A DNA stretch of 23,288 nucleotides from contig DASYQV010000313.1 of assembly GCA_036005125.1 (NCBI GenBank), positions 1-23,288 on the forward strand. Reading direction: 5' to 3'. Made by a program: the position numbers and the translations under genes. This document shows, one piece after another, positions 1-8,612 of the stretch (the stretch's first letter is position 1; every line of letters begins with the position of its first letter). The notes below the pieces were generated by a model, which did not search any database, was not told the DNA's origin, and was given only the letters and a program-made list of their open reading frames with translations. The stretch is from DASYQV01 sp036005125. GTDB lineage: Bacteria > Acidobacteriota > Vicinamibacteria > Vicinamibacterales > UBA2999.

Positions 1-874
1 AGTTCTCGATGCGGCGCCGCTTGATCTCAGCGAAGTCCAGTCGATCGAGCAGGTGATGGGACACAGGCGACATCGCAAGGTCGACGTCCTCGAGGTTGAA
101 TCCGATGTCCCCCACGTTGGCGCGCTCCACGTCGAGCGCTCGCGCGGCGCGCCCCATTCCACGCTTCACCGCCTGCAGCGCCGCGCCAAGCCCGTTGGAA
201 CGACCGCGAACCCGCTGGACCAGCAGTTCGGCTGTCCGCCCCAGCACGGAGGCCGACCCGGCCCGACGTAGCTGCAGCCGCTCGAGCGATTCGATCCTCG
301 CTGCGTTCTGTACGAGGAGCGCCCCGTTGGGCAACGGAAGTGTCTTGTAGAGGCAGAAGACCGACCAGTGGCCGAAGGTGCCAAGGGCCTGCCCATCCAT
401 TTCGCTCAGCAGCGAGAGGGCACAATCCTCGACAAGCAGCATGTTGCGCCGGCGGCAGAGATCCACCAGCGCTGGCATCGGCTGCGGCCACCCGACGTAG
501 TGAATGACGTAGAGCAAGTCGGGATCGTGGAGCCTGCAGAACCGCTCCACGGTCTCCGGATCGAGCTGCATGTTCCGATCGACCGGGCAGTAGTGAATCG
601 TCGCGCCCGCCGCACGCATCGCGAGGATTTCATTGCCGCTGTAGTAGTCCGGCGCGAGAACGGTGAGGCGCGGACGGTCCGCCACGAGCGCACGAAAGAG
701 GTGGTAAATCGCGTTGCGCGCGCGATAGAAGGAGAGCCGGTGCGGGACATCGAACGGGAAGCACGGGGTTGCCGCAGGCCTCCGCGCACGCGCGCCGGCG
801 AGCCAGGGCCCGACAACGTCGGTCGCCGAGAGCCCCTGATACGTCGGCACGAACATTCCGGTCACGCTCGCCAT
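1..874 (-). CDS. DegT/DnrJ/EryC1/StrS-like PLP aminotransferase, 3' end beyond window
   Basis: The reading frame is open from an ATG at 874 to the left edge, giving 291 residues without a stop, so the C-terminus is missing. The fold-type-I aminotransferase signature is visible. Residues 149-153 read EDCAL, the usual place of the Asp that contacts the PLP ring nitrogen. Residues 174-180 read CLYKTLP, with Lys177 as the likely Schiff-base lysine, followed by PNGALL. Members of this family usually aminate keto-sugars for surface polysaccharides; the substrate here cannot be told. The start overlaps the 3' end of the acyltransferase gene by 13 bp, so it is probably the distal gene of the exopolysaccharide operon and translationally coupled. 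The family call is by motif only. A non-sugar PLP enzyme is possible. Confidence 0.72.
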   Translation of the reverse strand, partial: MASVTGMFVPTYQGLSATDVVGPWLAGARARRPAATPCFPFDVPHRLSFYRARNAIYHLFRALVADRPRLTVLAPDYYSGNEILAMRAAGATIHYCPVDRNMQLDPETVERFCRLHDPDLLYVIHYVGWPQPMPALVDLCRRRNMLLVEDCALSLLSEMDGQALGTFGHWSVFCLYKTLPLPNGALLVQNAARIESLERLQLRRAGSASVLGRTAELLVQRVRGRSNGLGAALQAVKRGMGRAARALDVERANVGDIGFNLEDVDLAMSPVSHHLLDRLDFAEIKRRRIEN

Positions 875-2010
875 CGCTTCAACTCCGGCACCACCTGGAA
901 TTTCACCCAATGCAAAAGCCGGGCTCGCCTCGTGTCCGGGAACAGATAGAACCAGTCCTGGCCCCTCCCCGTCGTCGTCCATTCGAGCTTCCAGGGCTCC
1001 GCGTCGCCGAGGAAGTCGACTTCCGTGAGGCCTTCCGCGTACGCATGCTGGATCGCAAAGTACGTCAGGAGCTTGAACGGCGCGCAGGTGGCGTACTCGG
1101 GGTCGTATCCCGTCTTGAACAGGAACAGGCGGTTGTGGTAGCAGGCGCCGTACGACGTGGCAATACGCTTCCCACCGACCGTCAGGAACAACAGCCGCAG
1201 CCAGCCGCGCGCGGTCGCGCGCCCGGCGAGCAGCGAATAGAACCGGTGGACTGCCGGGTCGGAGGCGATGGCCGTGCCGGCCTCGCGCTTCCATCCCGAT
1301 GCCTCGAGACGCCAGACGTCATCGCAGGCGCGCTCGATCGGGCCGTGGTCGCGCAGCACTTCCAGAGCGGGCTCGCCCAGTTTCGTCAGCCGCGACATCC
1401 GGTTGCGGAGATTCGATCGGAATTTGGCGGAGAGACTGGCCAGATAGGACGCCCAGCTGCCGGTCAGCGTCAGGAACGGCGAATCGCCGCTCGTCCAGAT
1501 CCCCGTGGACCATCCCGCGGCGGTTGCGAGCTCGGACAACGCGCGCCGCGTGGCGGAGTCCCGGGGGAGCTGGCCCAGTTGCAGGACATCCCACGGGTCC
1601 CCATCGGTCGCGAGCACCTTCCAGATGGCGCGGTACGCGTCGGCGGCCCGTTCGGTGACGATGATGTCGGTCCGCGGCGTGTGATCGTTCTGGAGAAACC
1701 GCAGTCGCCGGATCGAGATGCCGTACTTGCGCATCGTGTCGCGCATCAGGGGGGCGATGGCGACGATCCTGCCGGCCGCACGAACGACCACGATATGCAG
1801 GCGCCCGCCCGTGCCGAAGCAGTCCCACCACGTGCGGACCCATTCATGGCGGAGGAACGGGTGCGGGATATCGGCTCGATCGACCGCCTCGTTCCACTCG
1901 GCCTCGAGATCCAGGAAGGCCCCGTAGTCGGTGATGAGGTCCACGGAGCACGGACCGGCCGCGACGTTCGCGACCGGCCGTCGAGCGACGGAAACGAGCG
2001 CGCCTACCAT
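862..2010 (-). CDS. CelD/BcsL-like GNAT acyltransferase
   Basis: The 382-residue protein has the layout of the CelD (Acetyltransf_6) family found in exopolysaccharide clusters. An N-terminal domain carries the typical WNEAVDRA and HPFLRHEWVRTWW blocks (about residues 38-62). A second GNAT-like half contains KFRSNLRNRMSRL (about 195-207), and FKTGYDPEYA and DFLGDAEPWK follow near the C-terminus. By family knowledge it may transfer an acyl or aminoacyl group to a polysaccharide or its precursor in the cytoplasm; the donor is unknown. The ATG at 2010 overlaps the end of the GT4 gene by 7 bp, and the stop overlaps the start of the aminotransferase gene, placing it inside the operon. A second member of the same family lies at 11861-13030. 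Confidence 0.8.
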   Translation of the reverse strand: MVGALVSVARRPVANVAAGPCSVDLITDYGAFLDLEAEWNEAVDRADIPHPFLRHEWVRTWWDCFGTGGRLHIVVVRAAGRIVAIAPLMRDTMRKYGISIRRLRFLQNDHTPRTDIIVTERAADAYRAIWKVLATDGDPWDVLQLGQLPRDSATRRALSELATAAGWSTGIWTSGDSPFLTLTGSWASYLASLSAKFRSNLRNRMSRLTKLGEPALEVLRDHGPIERACDDVWRLEASGWKREAGTAIASDPAVHRFYSLLAGRATARGWLRLLFLTVGGKRIATSYGACYHNRLFLFKTGYDPEYATCAPFKLLTYFAIQHAYAEGLTEVDFLGDAEPWKLEWTTTGRGQDWFYLFPDTRRARLLHWVKFQVVPELKRWRA

Positions 2011-3260
2011 ATGTCACCGTCACGGTCCGTCGTGCTCAGGCGCGCGAGGTTGTACGAGGACGACGGGCGCGCGGCCTGACCTCGTGTCGGCCCTATGCCC
2101 GCGGCCACCGTGGTTCGACTCGACGAGGTCTTGCGATCGAGGAGATCCAGATAGAGTTCTTCTGTCGTCTTCACCATGCGATCGACGGCGAACCGCTCCG
2201 CGATCGTCTGGCGTGCCGCCCGTCCAAAGCGGCTTGCCAGCTCGCCGTCTTCGAGCAGTCGAGCAATCGCGGCGGTGAGCGCGGGGGGATCGCCAGGCGG
2301 CACGAGCAGCCCTGTCTCGCCGTGGGTGAGCGCTTCGGCCGTGCCACCGACCCGGGTGGCGACCACCGGAGCCCCGGCGGCCATCGATTCGAGCAGGACG
2401 TTGGACAGCGCCTCGTTGAGCGACGGCATCACCGAGACGTTGACGCTGGACATGAGTGCCGGCACATCCGATCGCAGGCCGGTGAAGATGACGCGGTCGG
2501 CGACGCCGAGCCGTTCGGCCAGGCTCTTGAGCTCGTCGAGGTAGGCACGAAATTGGGGATTCGTCTCCCCGACAACCAGGAACCGCGCGTGTGGAAAGCG
2601 CGGGCTGACCCGGGCGACGGCTTCCAGGAAGTCTTCGAGCCCTTTGAGACGGGCGAGCCGCGACACGACGGCCACCAGCGGTGTGCCGATCGGCAGTCCC
2701 AGTTCGCGCCGGAGTTTCTCGGGCTCGGGACGCTCGCTGAACCTGCTCAGGTCGACGCCGTTGCGGATGACAACAATCTTCGACGCGTCGTATCCGTCGT
2801 CGGTCAACCAATCCTTGACCGCATCCGCGTTGACCAGAACGCAGTCGGCGAAGCGGCAGACGGCGCGCTGCAGACGCTTCTGCATCGGCGTCAGGTACGG
2901 CGCGCAATCGCGAATCGACGCGATCGCGACGGACGCGGACAGCCGGGCGGGCGGAATCGCGAACACGTTGCCGTAGAAGTTGTAGGCGTGCACGATCCGG
3001 ATCCCGCGCCGAACGATGTGGCGGGCGAGCTTGACCTGCTGCGCCAGCGCCCCGAGGCTGCGGAACGTGGAGACGCGGTACTCCGACAGCGGAATCCGGC
3101 GCTCGACGAGCTCGTCGACGAAGGGACCCCAGCGGCGCAGGCAGGCGAACTCCAGCTCGAAGCGGCTCGGGTCGAGCAGGCGCCCGAGCGTCATGAATTG
3201 ATTTTCAGTGCCGCCGCACATCAGCGTCGGCACGACCTTGAGCACTCGAGCAGTTGTCAC
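2004..3260 (-). CDS. GT4 family glycosyltransferase
   Basis: The 418-residue protein matches the GT-B retaining GT4 family. The N-terminal acceptor domain begins VLKVVPTLMCGGTENQ (about residues 5-20). The C-terminal nucleotide-sugar domain has VAVVSRLARLKGLEDFLEA (about 198-216), VIFTGLRSDVPALMSSVNV, and the EX7E-type block PSLNEALSNVLLESMAAG. It probably adds a sugar to the lipid-linked repeat unit at the inner membrane face. I chose the GTG at 3260 because its first bases form a GTGA overlap with the stop of the upstream polymerase gene. The longer open frame reaching 3497 lies inside that gene and reads as low-complexity shadow. The last 45 residues are Ser/Thr/Arg-rich and not conserved-looking. 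Confidence 0.88.
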   Translation of the reverse strand: MTTARVLKVVPTLMCGGTENQFMTLGRLLDPSRFELEFACLRRWGPFVDELVERRIPLSEYRVSTFRSLGALAQQVKLARHIVRRGIRIVHAYNFYGNVFAIPPARLSASVAIASIRDCAPYLTPMQKRLQRAVCRFADCVLVNADAVKDWLTDDGYDASKIVVIRNGVDLSRFSERPEPEKLRRELGLPIGTPLVAVVSRLARLKGLEDFLEAVARVSPRFPHARFLVVGETNPQFRAYLDELKSLAERLGVADRVIFTGLRSDVPALMSSVNVSVMPSLNEALSNVLLESMAAGAPVVATRVGGTAEALTHGETGLLVPPGDPPALTAAIARLLEDGELASRFGRAARQTIAERFAVDRMVKTTEELYLDLLDRKTSSSRTTVAAGIGPTRGQAARPSSSYNLARLSTTDRDGDIW

Positions 3261-4609
3261 GATGTTGCGCCCGGGGTGAGCTGCGCCTTGGCGATCTCGG
3301 CGCGGCACGTGTTCTTGAGGGCAACGGCGAGTCCGCCGATGCTGAAGAAGTAGAACTGATACGCGATCGGGTGGAACATTGCCGCGACCGCAAACGCGAC
3401 GAGCCCGATCTGCACGCCCGCCGCGAGCTGGCGCAGGTCCCTCAGTGCCGGGTCCTTCGCCGCACGCTTTTCCACCGCTCTCGCGCTCTTGTAGCACGTG
3501 AGGTGGAGCCAGATGAACAGCAGCGCTCCGGGTATTCCGAGATCGACAGCGTACTGAAGGTAGGCGTTATGGACCCGCCGCCACGTGTCTCTCCCGCGCT
3601 CTGCATTCATCGCAATCAGGTCCTGCCCGATGCCGACGCCGATGATCGGGTTGTGCGCCACGACCTCGATGGCGTAGCCGGTGTCCCGCCAGCGTCCTTT
3701 CGCGGATCCTGTGCGGTCCGCGTCGATGTCGGCGATCGTGCTCAGTCGATCGATATAGCCGCTTGGCAGAAGCGGCGGCACACAGAGCGCGAGCAGCAGC
3801 AGCCCGATGGCGACTCCGGAGGACTTCTGCCGGGCCAGCACGGCCAGGAACATCAGAAAGCTCGCAACGAGGGTCAGAAAGCCGGCGCGGGAGAACGTGA
3901 CGACGATCGCCGCGATGCTCAAAAGGAGGGCAAAGGCGGCGAGGGCCCGTCTGGCCCCGCGCGTCATCAACACCAGCGCCCCGGTGATCGGGAGAATCAG
4001 GTTCAGCATCAGCGCCAGATCATTGGGATTGGCAGTGAGGCCTGAACCGCCCACGTATCCGTAGATGCGCACCAGGCCCGGCACGCGCGTCGACAAGACG
4101 TCGCCCACCAGGTAGTTCTTGAGACCCGTTGCGGCGAGCGGGATGGAGCACAACAGCAGCGACCACGCCAGAATGCGCAGCTGTTTGGTGGTCGTGATCA
4201 TCGTTCCGAGGAGCCAGAAGAACGCGACCGCCTTCAAGTAGTTATCCGTGAGCAGTCGTACGCTTCCGCCCGGCCAGTACGAGAGCGGGATCGTCAGGAG
4301 CGCCCAGCCGACGAGCGCGAGCACGATGCCGATCTCGGTGGAGAACGGGGTGACCGGCTTCCGGTGGAGGGTTCGCTCGACGACGTGCACGGCGATGGCC
4401 AGCGTTGCCGCCAGAAACGCAATCCGCACGGTCTTGAGCACCGGAAACCAGGCCTGCGGCGAGAGCAGCAGGATGAAGGTGAACGCCACGAGCGCGATGA
4501 ACGCGACCCGGCTTCCATCCTCGGATGCGGATGCGGCCGTCTTGATCCTGGTGGATTCGGTCTGCCACCAGGCCATCGGCGTGCTGACGTGTGCCTCTGG
4601 GGTGTTCAC
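3257..4609 (-). CDS. Wzy/WaaL-like O-antigen polymerase or ligase, integral membrane
   Basis: The 450-residue protein is strongly hydrophobic, with about ten predicted membrane segments (for example FIALVAFTFILLLSP near residue 36 and ALLLSIAAIVVTFSRAGFL near 228). It carries the Wzy_C-type periplasmic signature VHNAYLQYAVDLGIPG at about residues 340-355, preceded by NPIIGVGIGQD. Proteins of this family polymerise undecaprenyl-linked repeat units or ligate glycan to an acceptor in the periplasm. In XrtA loci a related family (TIGR03097) is described as a putative O-glycosylation ligase; I cannot separate the two from sequence alone. The GTG start at 4609 overlaps the stop of the sugar-transferase gene in a GTGA junction, and its own stop overlaps the GT4 start the same way. 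Confidence 0.85.
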   Translation of the reverse strand: MNTPEAHVSTPMAWWQTESTRIKTAASASEDGSRVAFIALVAFTFILLLSPQAWFPVLKTVRIAFLAATLAIAVHVVERTLHRKPVTPFSTEIGIVLALVGWALLTIPLSYWPGGSVRLLTDNYLKAVAFFWLLGTMITTTKQLRILAWSLLLCSIPLAATGLKNYLVGDVLSTRVPGLVRIYGYVGGSGLTANPNDLALMLNLILPITGALVLMTRGARRALAAFALLLSIAAIVVTFSRAGFLTLVASFLMFLAVLARQKSSGVAIGLLLLALCVPPLLPSGYIDRLSTIADIDADRTGSAKGRWRDTGYAIEVVAHNPIIGVGIGQDLIAMNAERGRDTWRRVHNAYLQYAVDLGIPGALLFIWLHLTCYKSARAVEKRAAKDPALRDLRQLAAGVQIGLVAFAVAAMFHPIAYQFYFFSIGGLAVALKNTCRAEIAKAQLTPGATS

Positions 4610-5871
4610 GGCTGGCTGGCGGTGCGCTGGGTCGTGGTCGACCCGGCAAGACAGGGAACGTATGCCACCGCCTCATCATGCGGGGTGGGGGCTGCTGACC
4701 AGGGCTTGCCGGTGCGAGACACCGTCCGGCGGGGTCGCACTTCGGTCACGCCCTTGCCGAAGAGCACGATGCCGATCGTCTCGATGAGAATTCTGACGTC
4801 GAGCAATACCGAGCGGTTCTTGATGTAGTACAGGTCGTACCGCATCTTCTCGGTTTCTTCGTCGAGGTTGTTGGCGTAGCCATGCCGCACCTGCGCCCAT
4901 CCCGTTACTCCGGGGCGGACCGTCGAACGCAGCCCGTAGTACGCGATCCGCTCCATGAAGATCTCATGGTTGGACGTGGGGTGCGGGCGTGGACCGATCA
5001 GGTTCATCTCGCCGCGCAGGACGTTGAGAAGCTGCGGAAGCTCGTCGAGCCTGAAGCGGCGCAAGTACCGGCCTGCGCGCGTGATCCGGTGCATGTTGTC
5101 GAGGACCCACTCCGACTGGTGCTCGGCGCACGGATGCATCGTGCGGAACTTGATGAGCCCGAACGGCCTGCCGTTGCGACCCGCACGCTCCTGTATGAAG
5201 AAGATGGGCCCGCGGGAATCGAGCTTCACGAGCACCGCAATCGCGGCGAGCAGAGGCCAGCAGAGCAGCAGTCCGATGGCGGCCGTGATCACGCTGACGA
5301 GGCGCGCCGTCATCTCGGCCGCGCCATGATTGCGGAAGCCCTTGGCGAGGAACAGCATGCTCGGCCTGAGTGCCTCGATGGCAATCTTGCCCGTCAGGCG
5401 CTCGGAGAACTCCAACGCGTCCTCGACAACGATCCCCCGGACCCGCGACTCGAGAAGCGATTGAAGCGGCAGTCGGTCGCGACGGTCCGCGACCGCCACG
5501 ACGATGCGCGCCGGATGCACCTGTTCCACGATCTCGGAGAACCGATCGCAGGGGCCGAGCCAGCGCGCGCCCGCCGGCGACTCGGCGTCGGGCCGCTCGT
5601 CGTCCACCGTTCCGACAACGGCGTAGCGGCGAATCCGGGCCGACTCGATGTCCTCGATGAGATTGGAGGCCAGCGGCCCGGACCCGAGAATCAGCACGCG
5701 TTCCGCCTTGGACCGGATCTCGAGCGCGACGAATCGAACCAGCACGACGACGGCCATCGTGGCCATCACCCACGACACGAGCCGCAGCTCGCCCGTTGGA
5801 TAGATGAACTGCCAGCTGACCACCGCGACGAGCGGCGCCAGATCGATGGCGTGTGAGAGCTTGTAAACCAT
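4606..5871 (-). CDS. Initiating polyprenyl-phosphate sugar transferase (EpsB/WbaP type)
   Basis: This membrane enzyme starts repeat-unit synthesis by moving a sugar-1-phosphate onto undecaprenyl phosphate. The chosen ATG at 5871 (421 residues) has an AAGAG-like ribosome site. The open frame continues 34 codons upstream, but only through the repeat array at 5881-5993. There are about two N-terminal membrane segments (residues 8-50), a Rossmann-like domain with LILGSGPLASNLIED (about 60-74), a third membrane segment (about 205-230), then the bacterial sugar-transferase domain. That domain has RGPIFFIQERAGRNG, LIKFRTMH, RFRLDELPQLLNVLRGEMNLIGPRP and RPGVTGWAQVRHGY. Compared with typical EpsB/TIGR03013 proteins of about 440-460 residues with four or five N-terminal helices, the membrane part looks short. 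The C-terminal 45 residues are an uncharacteristic tail. Confidence 0.88.
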   Translation of the reverse strand: MVYKLSHAIDLAPLVAVVSWQFIYPTGELRLVSWVMATMAVVVLVRFVALEIRSKAERVLILGSGPLASNLIEDIESARIRRYAVVGTVDDERPDAESPAGARWLGPCDRFSEIVEQVHPARIVVAVADRRDRLPLQSLLESRVRGIVVEDALEFSERLTGKIAIEALRPSMLFLAKGFRNHGAAEMTARLVSVITAAIGLLLCWPLLAAIAVLVKLDSRGPIFFIQERAGRNGRPFGLIKFRTMHPCAEHQSEWVLDNMHRITRAGRYLRRFRLDELPQLLNVLRGEMNLIGPRPHPTSNHEIFMERIAYYGLRSTVRPGVTGWAQVRHGYANNLDEETEKMRYDLYYIKNRSVLLDVRILIETIGIVLFGKGVTEVRPRRTVSRTGKPWSAAPTPHDEAVAYVPCLAGSTTTQRTASQP

Positions 5872-5880
5872 GGACTCTTT

Positions 5881-5993
5881 GAATTCGTGATTTGCGATTC
5901 GCGATTCGTGATTTGTTTTTCGCACTGTGTGACTCGAGCTCCGAAATGATTCGGAACCACAATCACGAATCACGAATCACGAATCATGAATCG
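5881..5993. repeat. Inverted short-tandem array, GATTCGTG family
   Basis: The left arm (5881-5915) is built from repeats of GATTCGTGATTT and GATTCGCGATTC. The right arm (5961-5993) is the reverse complement of the same unit, repeated as AATCACG. About 45 bp of unrelated sequence lies between. As RNA the arms could pair into a hairpin of roughly 30 bp. The right arm directly touches the stop codon of the BY-kinase gene, and the element separates that gene from the sugar-transferase gene in the same operon. There is no T-run, so it does not look like an intrinsic terminator. The same family recurs at 11745-11857. Confidence 0.85.
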
Positions 5994-6713
5994 TTAGGCT
6001 TCGCTGACCGAGGCGGTCGGGAAGTATTCGCGGTAGTAGGAGTCGTAATAGCCGAACAGCGGCCGACCGTCCTTGTTGAAGACGATGCCGAGCACCTTGC
6101 CGGCTTCGAGAAGATTCAGCGCCTCGCCGAGCAGCTTGCGTGGCGTGCGGTTCGCCGACACGACCATCAGGACGCCGTCGAGGGACTTGGCGAGCAGCGC
6201 CGAGTCGTAGACCGGCAGCAGCGGCGGCGTGTCGAGCACGATGAAGTCGTAGCGCTCGCGCGCCTCCTTCAGCAGTCGCTCGAACCGCGCCGATCTGAGC
6301 ATCTGGTGCACGGCGCCGTGGCCCGTGCCTGCCGGAATGACCGACAGGTTGAACTGCTCCAGGACTGTGGTGACGTCATCGAGCGTCGTGCGGTCGTCGG
6401 TGAGGACGTCGGTGAGACCTCTGGCGGACGCGTCCATGCGCAGCTGGCTGCCGACGGCAGGCCGCCGGAGATCCGCGTCGACGAGCAGGACGCGCGCTTC
6501 CGATCCGCGAGCGAGCGTGCCGGCGAGGTTGATCGCGGTGACCGTCTTGCCGTCACCGGCGGCCGGGCTGGTCACGGCGAGAGCCTGCGCGCCGCCCCGC
6601 CCGTTTCCGAGGCGTTCGAGGGTGAGCCGCAGTCCTTGATACTGCTCTGCGGCGAACGAGCCTGCAGCCGTCAGGCTGACCAGGCGTGGGTCGAGGCGCT
6701 TTTTAGGTGACAT
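5994..6713 (-). CDS. BY-kinase, tyrosine autokinase of polysaccharide export (CpsD/CapB type)
   Basis: This 239-residue cytoplasmic kinase has all three nucleotide-binding motifs: Walker A SPAAGDGKT with Lys56, Walker A' LLVDADLRRP at about residues 76-85, and Walker B DFIVLDTPP at about 153-161. The N-terminal AEQYQGLRLTLERL block (22-35) is typical of separate BY-kinases. The C-terminus carries the tyrosine cluster FGYYDSYYREYF that is autophosphorylated in this family. It should act with the GumC/Wzz-like protein encoded upstream to control chain length and export. I chose the ATG at 6713; a TTG two codons earlier is unlikely. No good Shine-Dalgarno is visible because the upstream bases belong to the repeat array ending at 6714. 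Confidence 0.92.
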   Translation of the reverse strand: MSPKKRLDPRLVSLTAAGSFAAEQYQGLRLTLERLGNGRGGAQALAVTSPAAGDGKTVTAINLAGTLARGSEARVLLVDADLRRPAVGSQLRMDASARGLTDVLTDDRTTLDDVTTVLEQFNLSVIPAGTGHGAVHQMLRSARFERLLKEARERYDFIVLDTPPLLPVYDSALLAKSLDGVLMVVSANRTPRKLLGEALNLLEAGKVLGIVFNKDGRPLFGYYDSYYREYFPTASVSEA

Positions 6714-6912
6714 AAGCAAAGGTCAAAGGTCAAAAGTCAAAGGTCAAAGGTGATGTCAAAGGTCTCAGGTCCAGGTCCAGGTTTAGGTCCAGGTTCAAGG
6801 TCCAGGTTTCACGCGCAGGTCTCGATATGACTTCCACTTTGACCTTCACCCTCAACCTTGAACCTTTGACCTGACTTTTGACCTTTGACCTTTGACCTTT
6901 GACCTTTGACCT
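6714..6912. repeat. Composite inverted array, AAAGGTC and CAGGTCC units
   Basis: From 6714 the plus strand shows repeated CAAAGGT units (about five), then CAGGTCC/CAGGTTT units to about 6805. From about 6836 the order reverses as CTTCACC/CTCAACC-type units followed by about six TTTGACC units up to 6912. The right side is therefore an imperfect reverse complement of the left side in both composition and order, which would permit a long imperfect hairpin. It lies between the chain-length gene and the BY-kinase gene, and ends directly at the kinase ATG, so it supplies that gene's whole translation-initiation region. The AAAGGTC unit recurs at 11581-11678. Confidence 0.85.
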
Positions 6913-6916
6913 ACGA

Positions 6917-6980
6917 GCTAACCGCCACGCTCGCTAACCGGCACGCTCGCTAACCGGCACGCTCGTTAACCGGCGCGCTC
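6917..6980. repeat. Four tandem 16-bp copies spanning a stop codon
   Basis: On the minus strand four consecutive 16-bp units occur. The first is GAGCGCGCCGGTTAAC; units two and three are identical GAGCGTGCCGGTTAGC; the fourth differs from these by one base. The first unit contains the last four codons and the TAA of the chain-length gene. The later units are extra copies of the same end and lie after the stop. Because 16 is not a multiple of three, read-through would change frame. It appears to be a local tandem duplication of a gene end. Confidence 0.95.
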
Positions 6981-8603
6981 AATCAAGCGGACCAAGTGTT
7001 CGTTGCCGCTTGCAATGTATGCCGACAAGGTTGCGACGACCACGATGAGCGCGACCGCGGACACCGTAGCAAACACCATGCGCACGCGGTGGCCGATGGT
7101 CGAAGGCCCGATGGGAGGAATCGACACGAGCACGGGAACCGTCGTGAACTCACGCAGCTCGTCCACGCTGTGAAACGAAGAATCGAACTGTTCGCGCGCG
7201 AGAACCGCCGCGACGCCGGCCGCGAAGGCCAGCAGCAGGCCCATGATCATGAGCCGCATCCGGTTCGGGGCTGACGGCCCCTCGGGTGGAAGCGCGGGTT
7301 CCAGAATGCGAAAGCGTTCGCCGTGAAAGCCGGTTTCCATGCTCGCGGTGAGCTGCGCTTCCTCGTAGCGCCGGAGCAGGGAGTCGTAGAGATCCTTGGC
7401 CGCCGACCAGTCGCGCGTAATGAGCTGGTATTCCTGCTGCCGCTGGGGAGCACTCTCGAGCCGCTGCTCGAAGGAGCCGATCGTCTGGCGGATTCCGGCT
7501 TCTTCCTGGCGAAGCTTCGCCAGCTCGCTGTCGAGACTTTCCAGTGTCTTCCGTCGGAGCTGCGGCACGGGCCCGTTGACCGCGTCGGCCTGCGCCTGCT
7601 CGGCCCTGGCGGCCGCCAGCCTCGCCGCCTCCTCGCGCTTCTGCGTTTCGGCCGCCTCGGCGGCCGCGGCTTCACGTTCGAGCGCAGCGATCTGCTCTCT
7701 CAGCCGGATCACGTCCGGGTGCCGTGGCGTCGTCTTGGTCTCGAGGCCTACCATTTCCGTCTTCAGCTTCTCGATTTGCTTCAGACGCTCGATCGTTTCG
7801 GGGGACGCGTCGGGATCGACCGCGCGCGCGGTCACGCCGGGCTGGTGTACTCCGTCGAAGAGCTTCTCGCGCTGCTCGATGAGGCGGATCTGCTGCTCCC
7901 CGTTCAGCCGGAGCTGCGTGTTGAGCCGCTCGAGCGTTGCGAGGTTCACCCCGACCTGTTGCGGCAGCTCGCCGACGTGGCTGGTCGTGTACGCGCTGAG
8001 CGCCCGTTCCTGTCGATCGAGCTCCTTCTTGGCTTCGCTGAGCTGCGCGTTCAGGAACTGAGTCGTCCGCGTTGCCTCGCCGGAGCGCATGAGGGTGTTC
8101 TGCGCGACGTAGAACGCCGCGATGGCGTTGGTCACTTCGGCGACCGTCTCGCGCGAGTCGCCCGTGAAGCTCAGGCTGAACGACACCGTTTTCACACGCC
8201 CGCTGACTTGCTCGGGCCCCGTCTGCTGAATGACGACGTCGTTGCGCGCCTGGGTGAGGGCGTCCTCCATCCCCGCGCGCTTCCGGAGCTCCGGGTAGAG
8301 ATTGAAGCGGTTGATCAGCTGCGTGAGCCGATCGCGGCTCAGGATCTCCTGCTTGATCACGTACAGCCGGCTTTCGAGCTCGCCGCTCACCGGGGCCTTG
8401 AGGACCGATTCCGAGATGGGCCGCTCGATGAGCACCATCGCGGTCCCGCGATACAGGTCGGGCAGATACAGCGCAAAGGCGAGGGCCGCCCCCAGCACGG
8501 TCATGAACGTGGTGACAGCGAGAATCTTGCGCCGTCGCAGGATCTCGAGCACACGAACTGCGAGCGAATCGTCTGTGTTCGGTGAAAGCATGTCGCGCGG
8601 CAT
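6966..8603 (-). CDS. GumC/Wzz-like polysaccharide chain-length determinant
   Basis: The 545-residue inner-membrane protein has a first membrane segment at about residues 32-52, and a periplasmic Wzz domain starting with YRGTAMVLIERP. A long charged coiled coil covers about residues 180-410, rich in Glu, Arg and Ala. The conserved proline-rich block before the second membrane segment reads EPALPPEGPSAPNR (about 437-450). A third hydrophobic segment near the C-terminus (about 510-530) follows a DSSFHSVDEL linker. There is no kinase domain; the BY-kinase is the next gene. It resembles the chain-length proteins of XrtA loci. The ATG at 8603 has an AGAGG ribosome site that overlaps the TAA of the exporter gene, so the two are coupled. 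The stop lies inside the 16-bp repeat array. Confidence 0.9.
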   Translation of the reverse strand: MPRDMLSPNTDDSLAVRVLEILRRRKILAVTTFMTVLGAALAFALYLPDLYRGTAMVLIERPISESVLKAPVSGELESRLYVIKQEILSRDRLTQLINRFNLYPELRKRAGMEDALTQARNDVVIQQTGPEQVSGRVKTVSFSLSFTGDSRETVAEVTNAIAAFYVAQNTLMRSGEATRTTQFLNAQLSEAKKELDRQERALSAYTTSHVGELPQQVGVNLATLERLNTQLRLNGEQQIRLIEQREKLFDGVHQPGVTARAVDPDASPETIERLKQIEKLKTEMVGLETKTTPRHPDVIRLREQIAALEREAAAAEAAETQKREEAARLAAARAEQAQADAVNGPVPQLRRKTLESLDSELAKLRQEEAGIRQTIGSFEQRLESAPQRQQEYQLITRDWSAAKDLYDSLLRRYEEAQLTASMETGFHGERFRILEPALPPEGPSAPNRMRLMIMGLLLAFAAGVAAVLAREQFDSSFHSVDELREFTTVPVLVSIPPIGPSTIGHRVRMVFATVSAVALIVVVATLSAYIASGNEHLVRLIERAG

Positions 8604-8612
8604 GGAATCCTC

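Noticed and set aside
3261..3497. Extension of the GT4 frame upstream to 3497
   Set aside because: The extension lies within the polymerase gene, reads Arg/Gly-rich without family similarity, and the GTGA overlap at 3257-3260 gives a normal coupled start.
5872..5973. Longer sugar-transferase start at 5973
   Set aside because: The extra 34 residues are encoded mainly by the GATTCGTG array, while the ATG at 5871 has an AAGAG ribosome site and begins right before the first membrane helix.
6714..6980. CRISPR array
   Set aside because: Units of 7-16 bp are directly adjacent with no unique spacers, and there are no cas genes.
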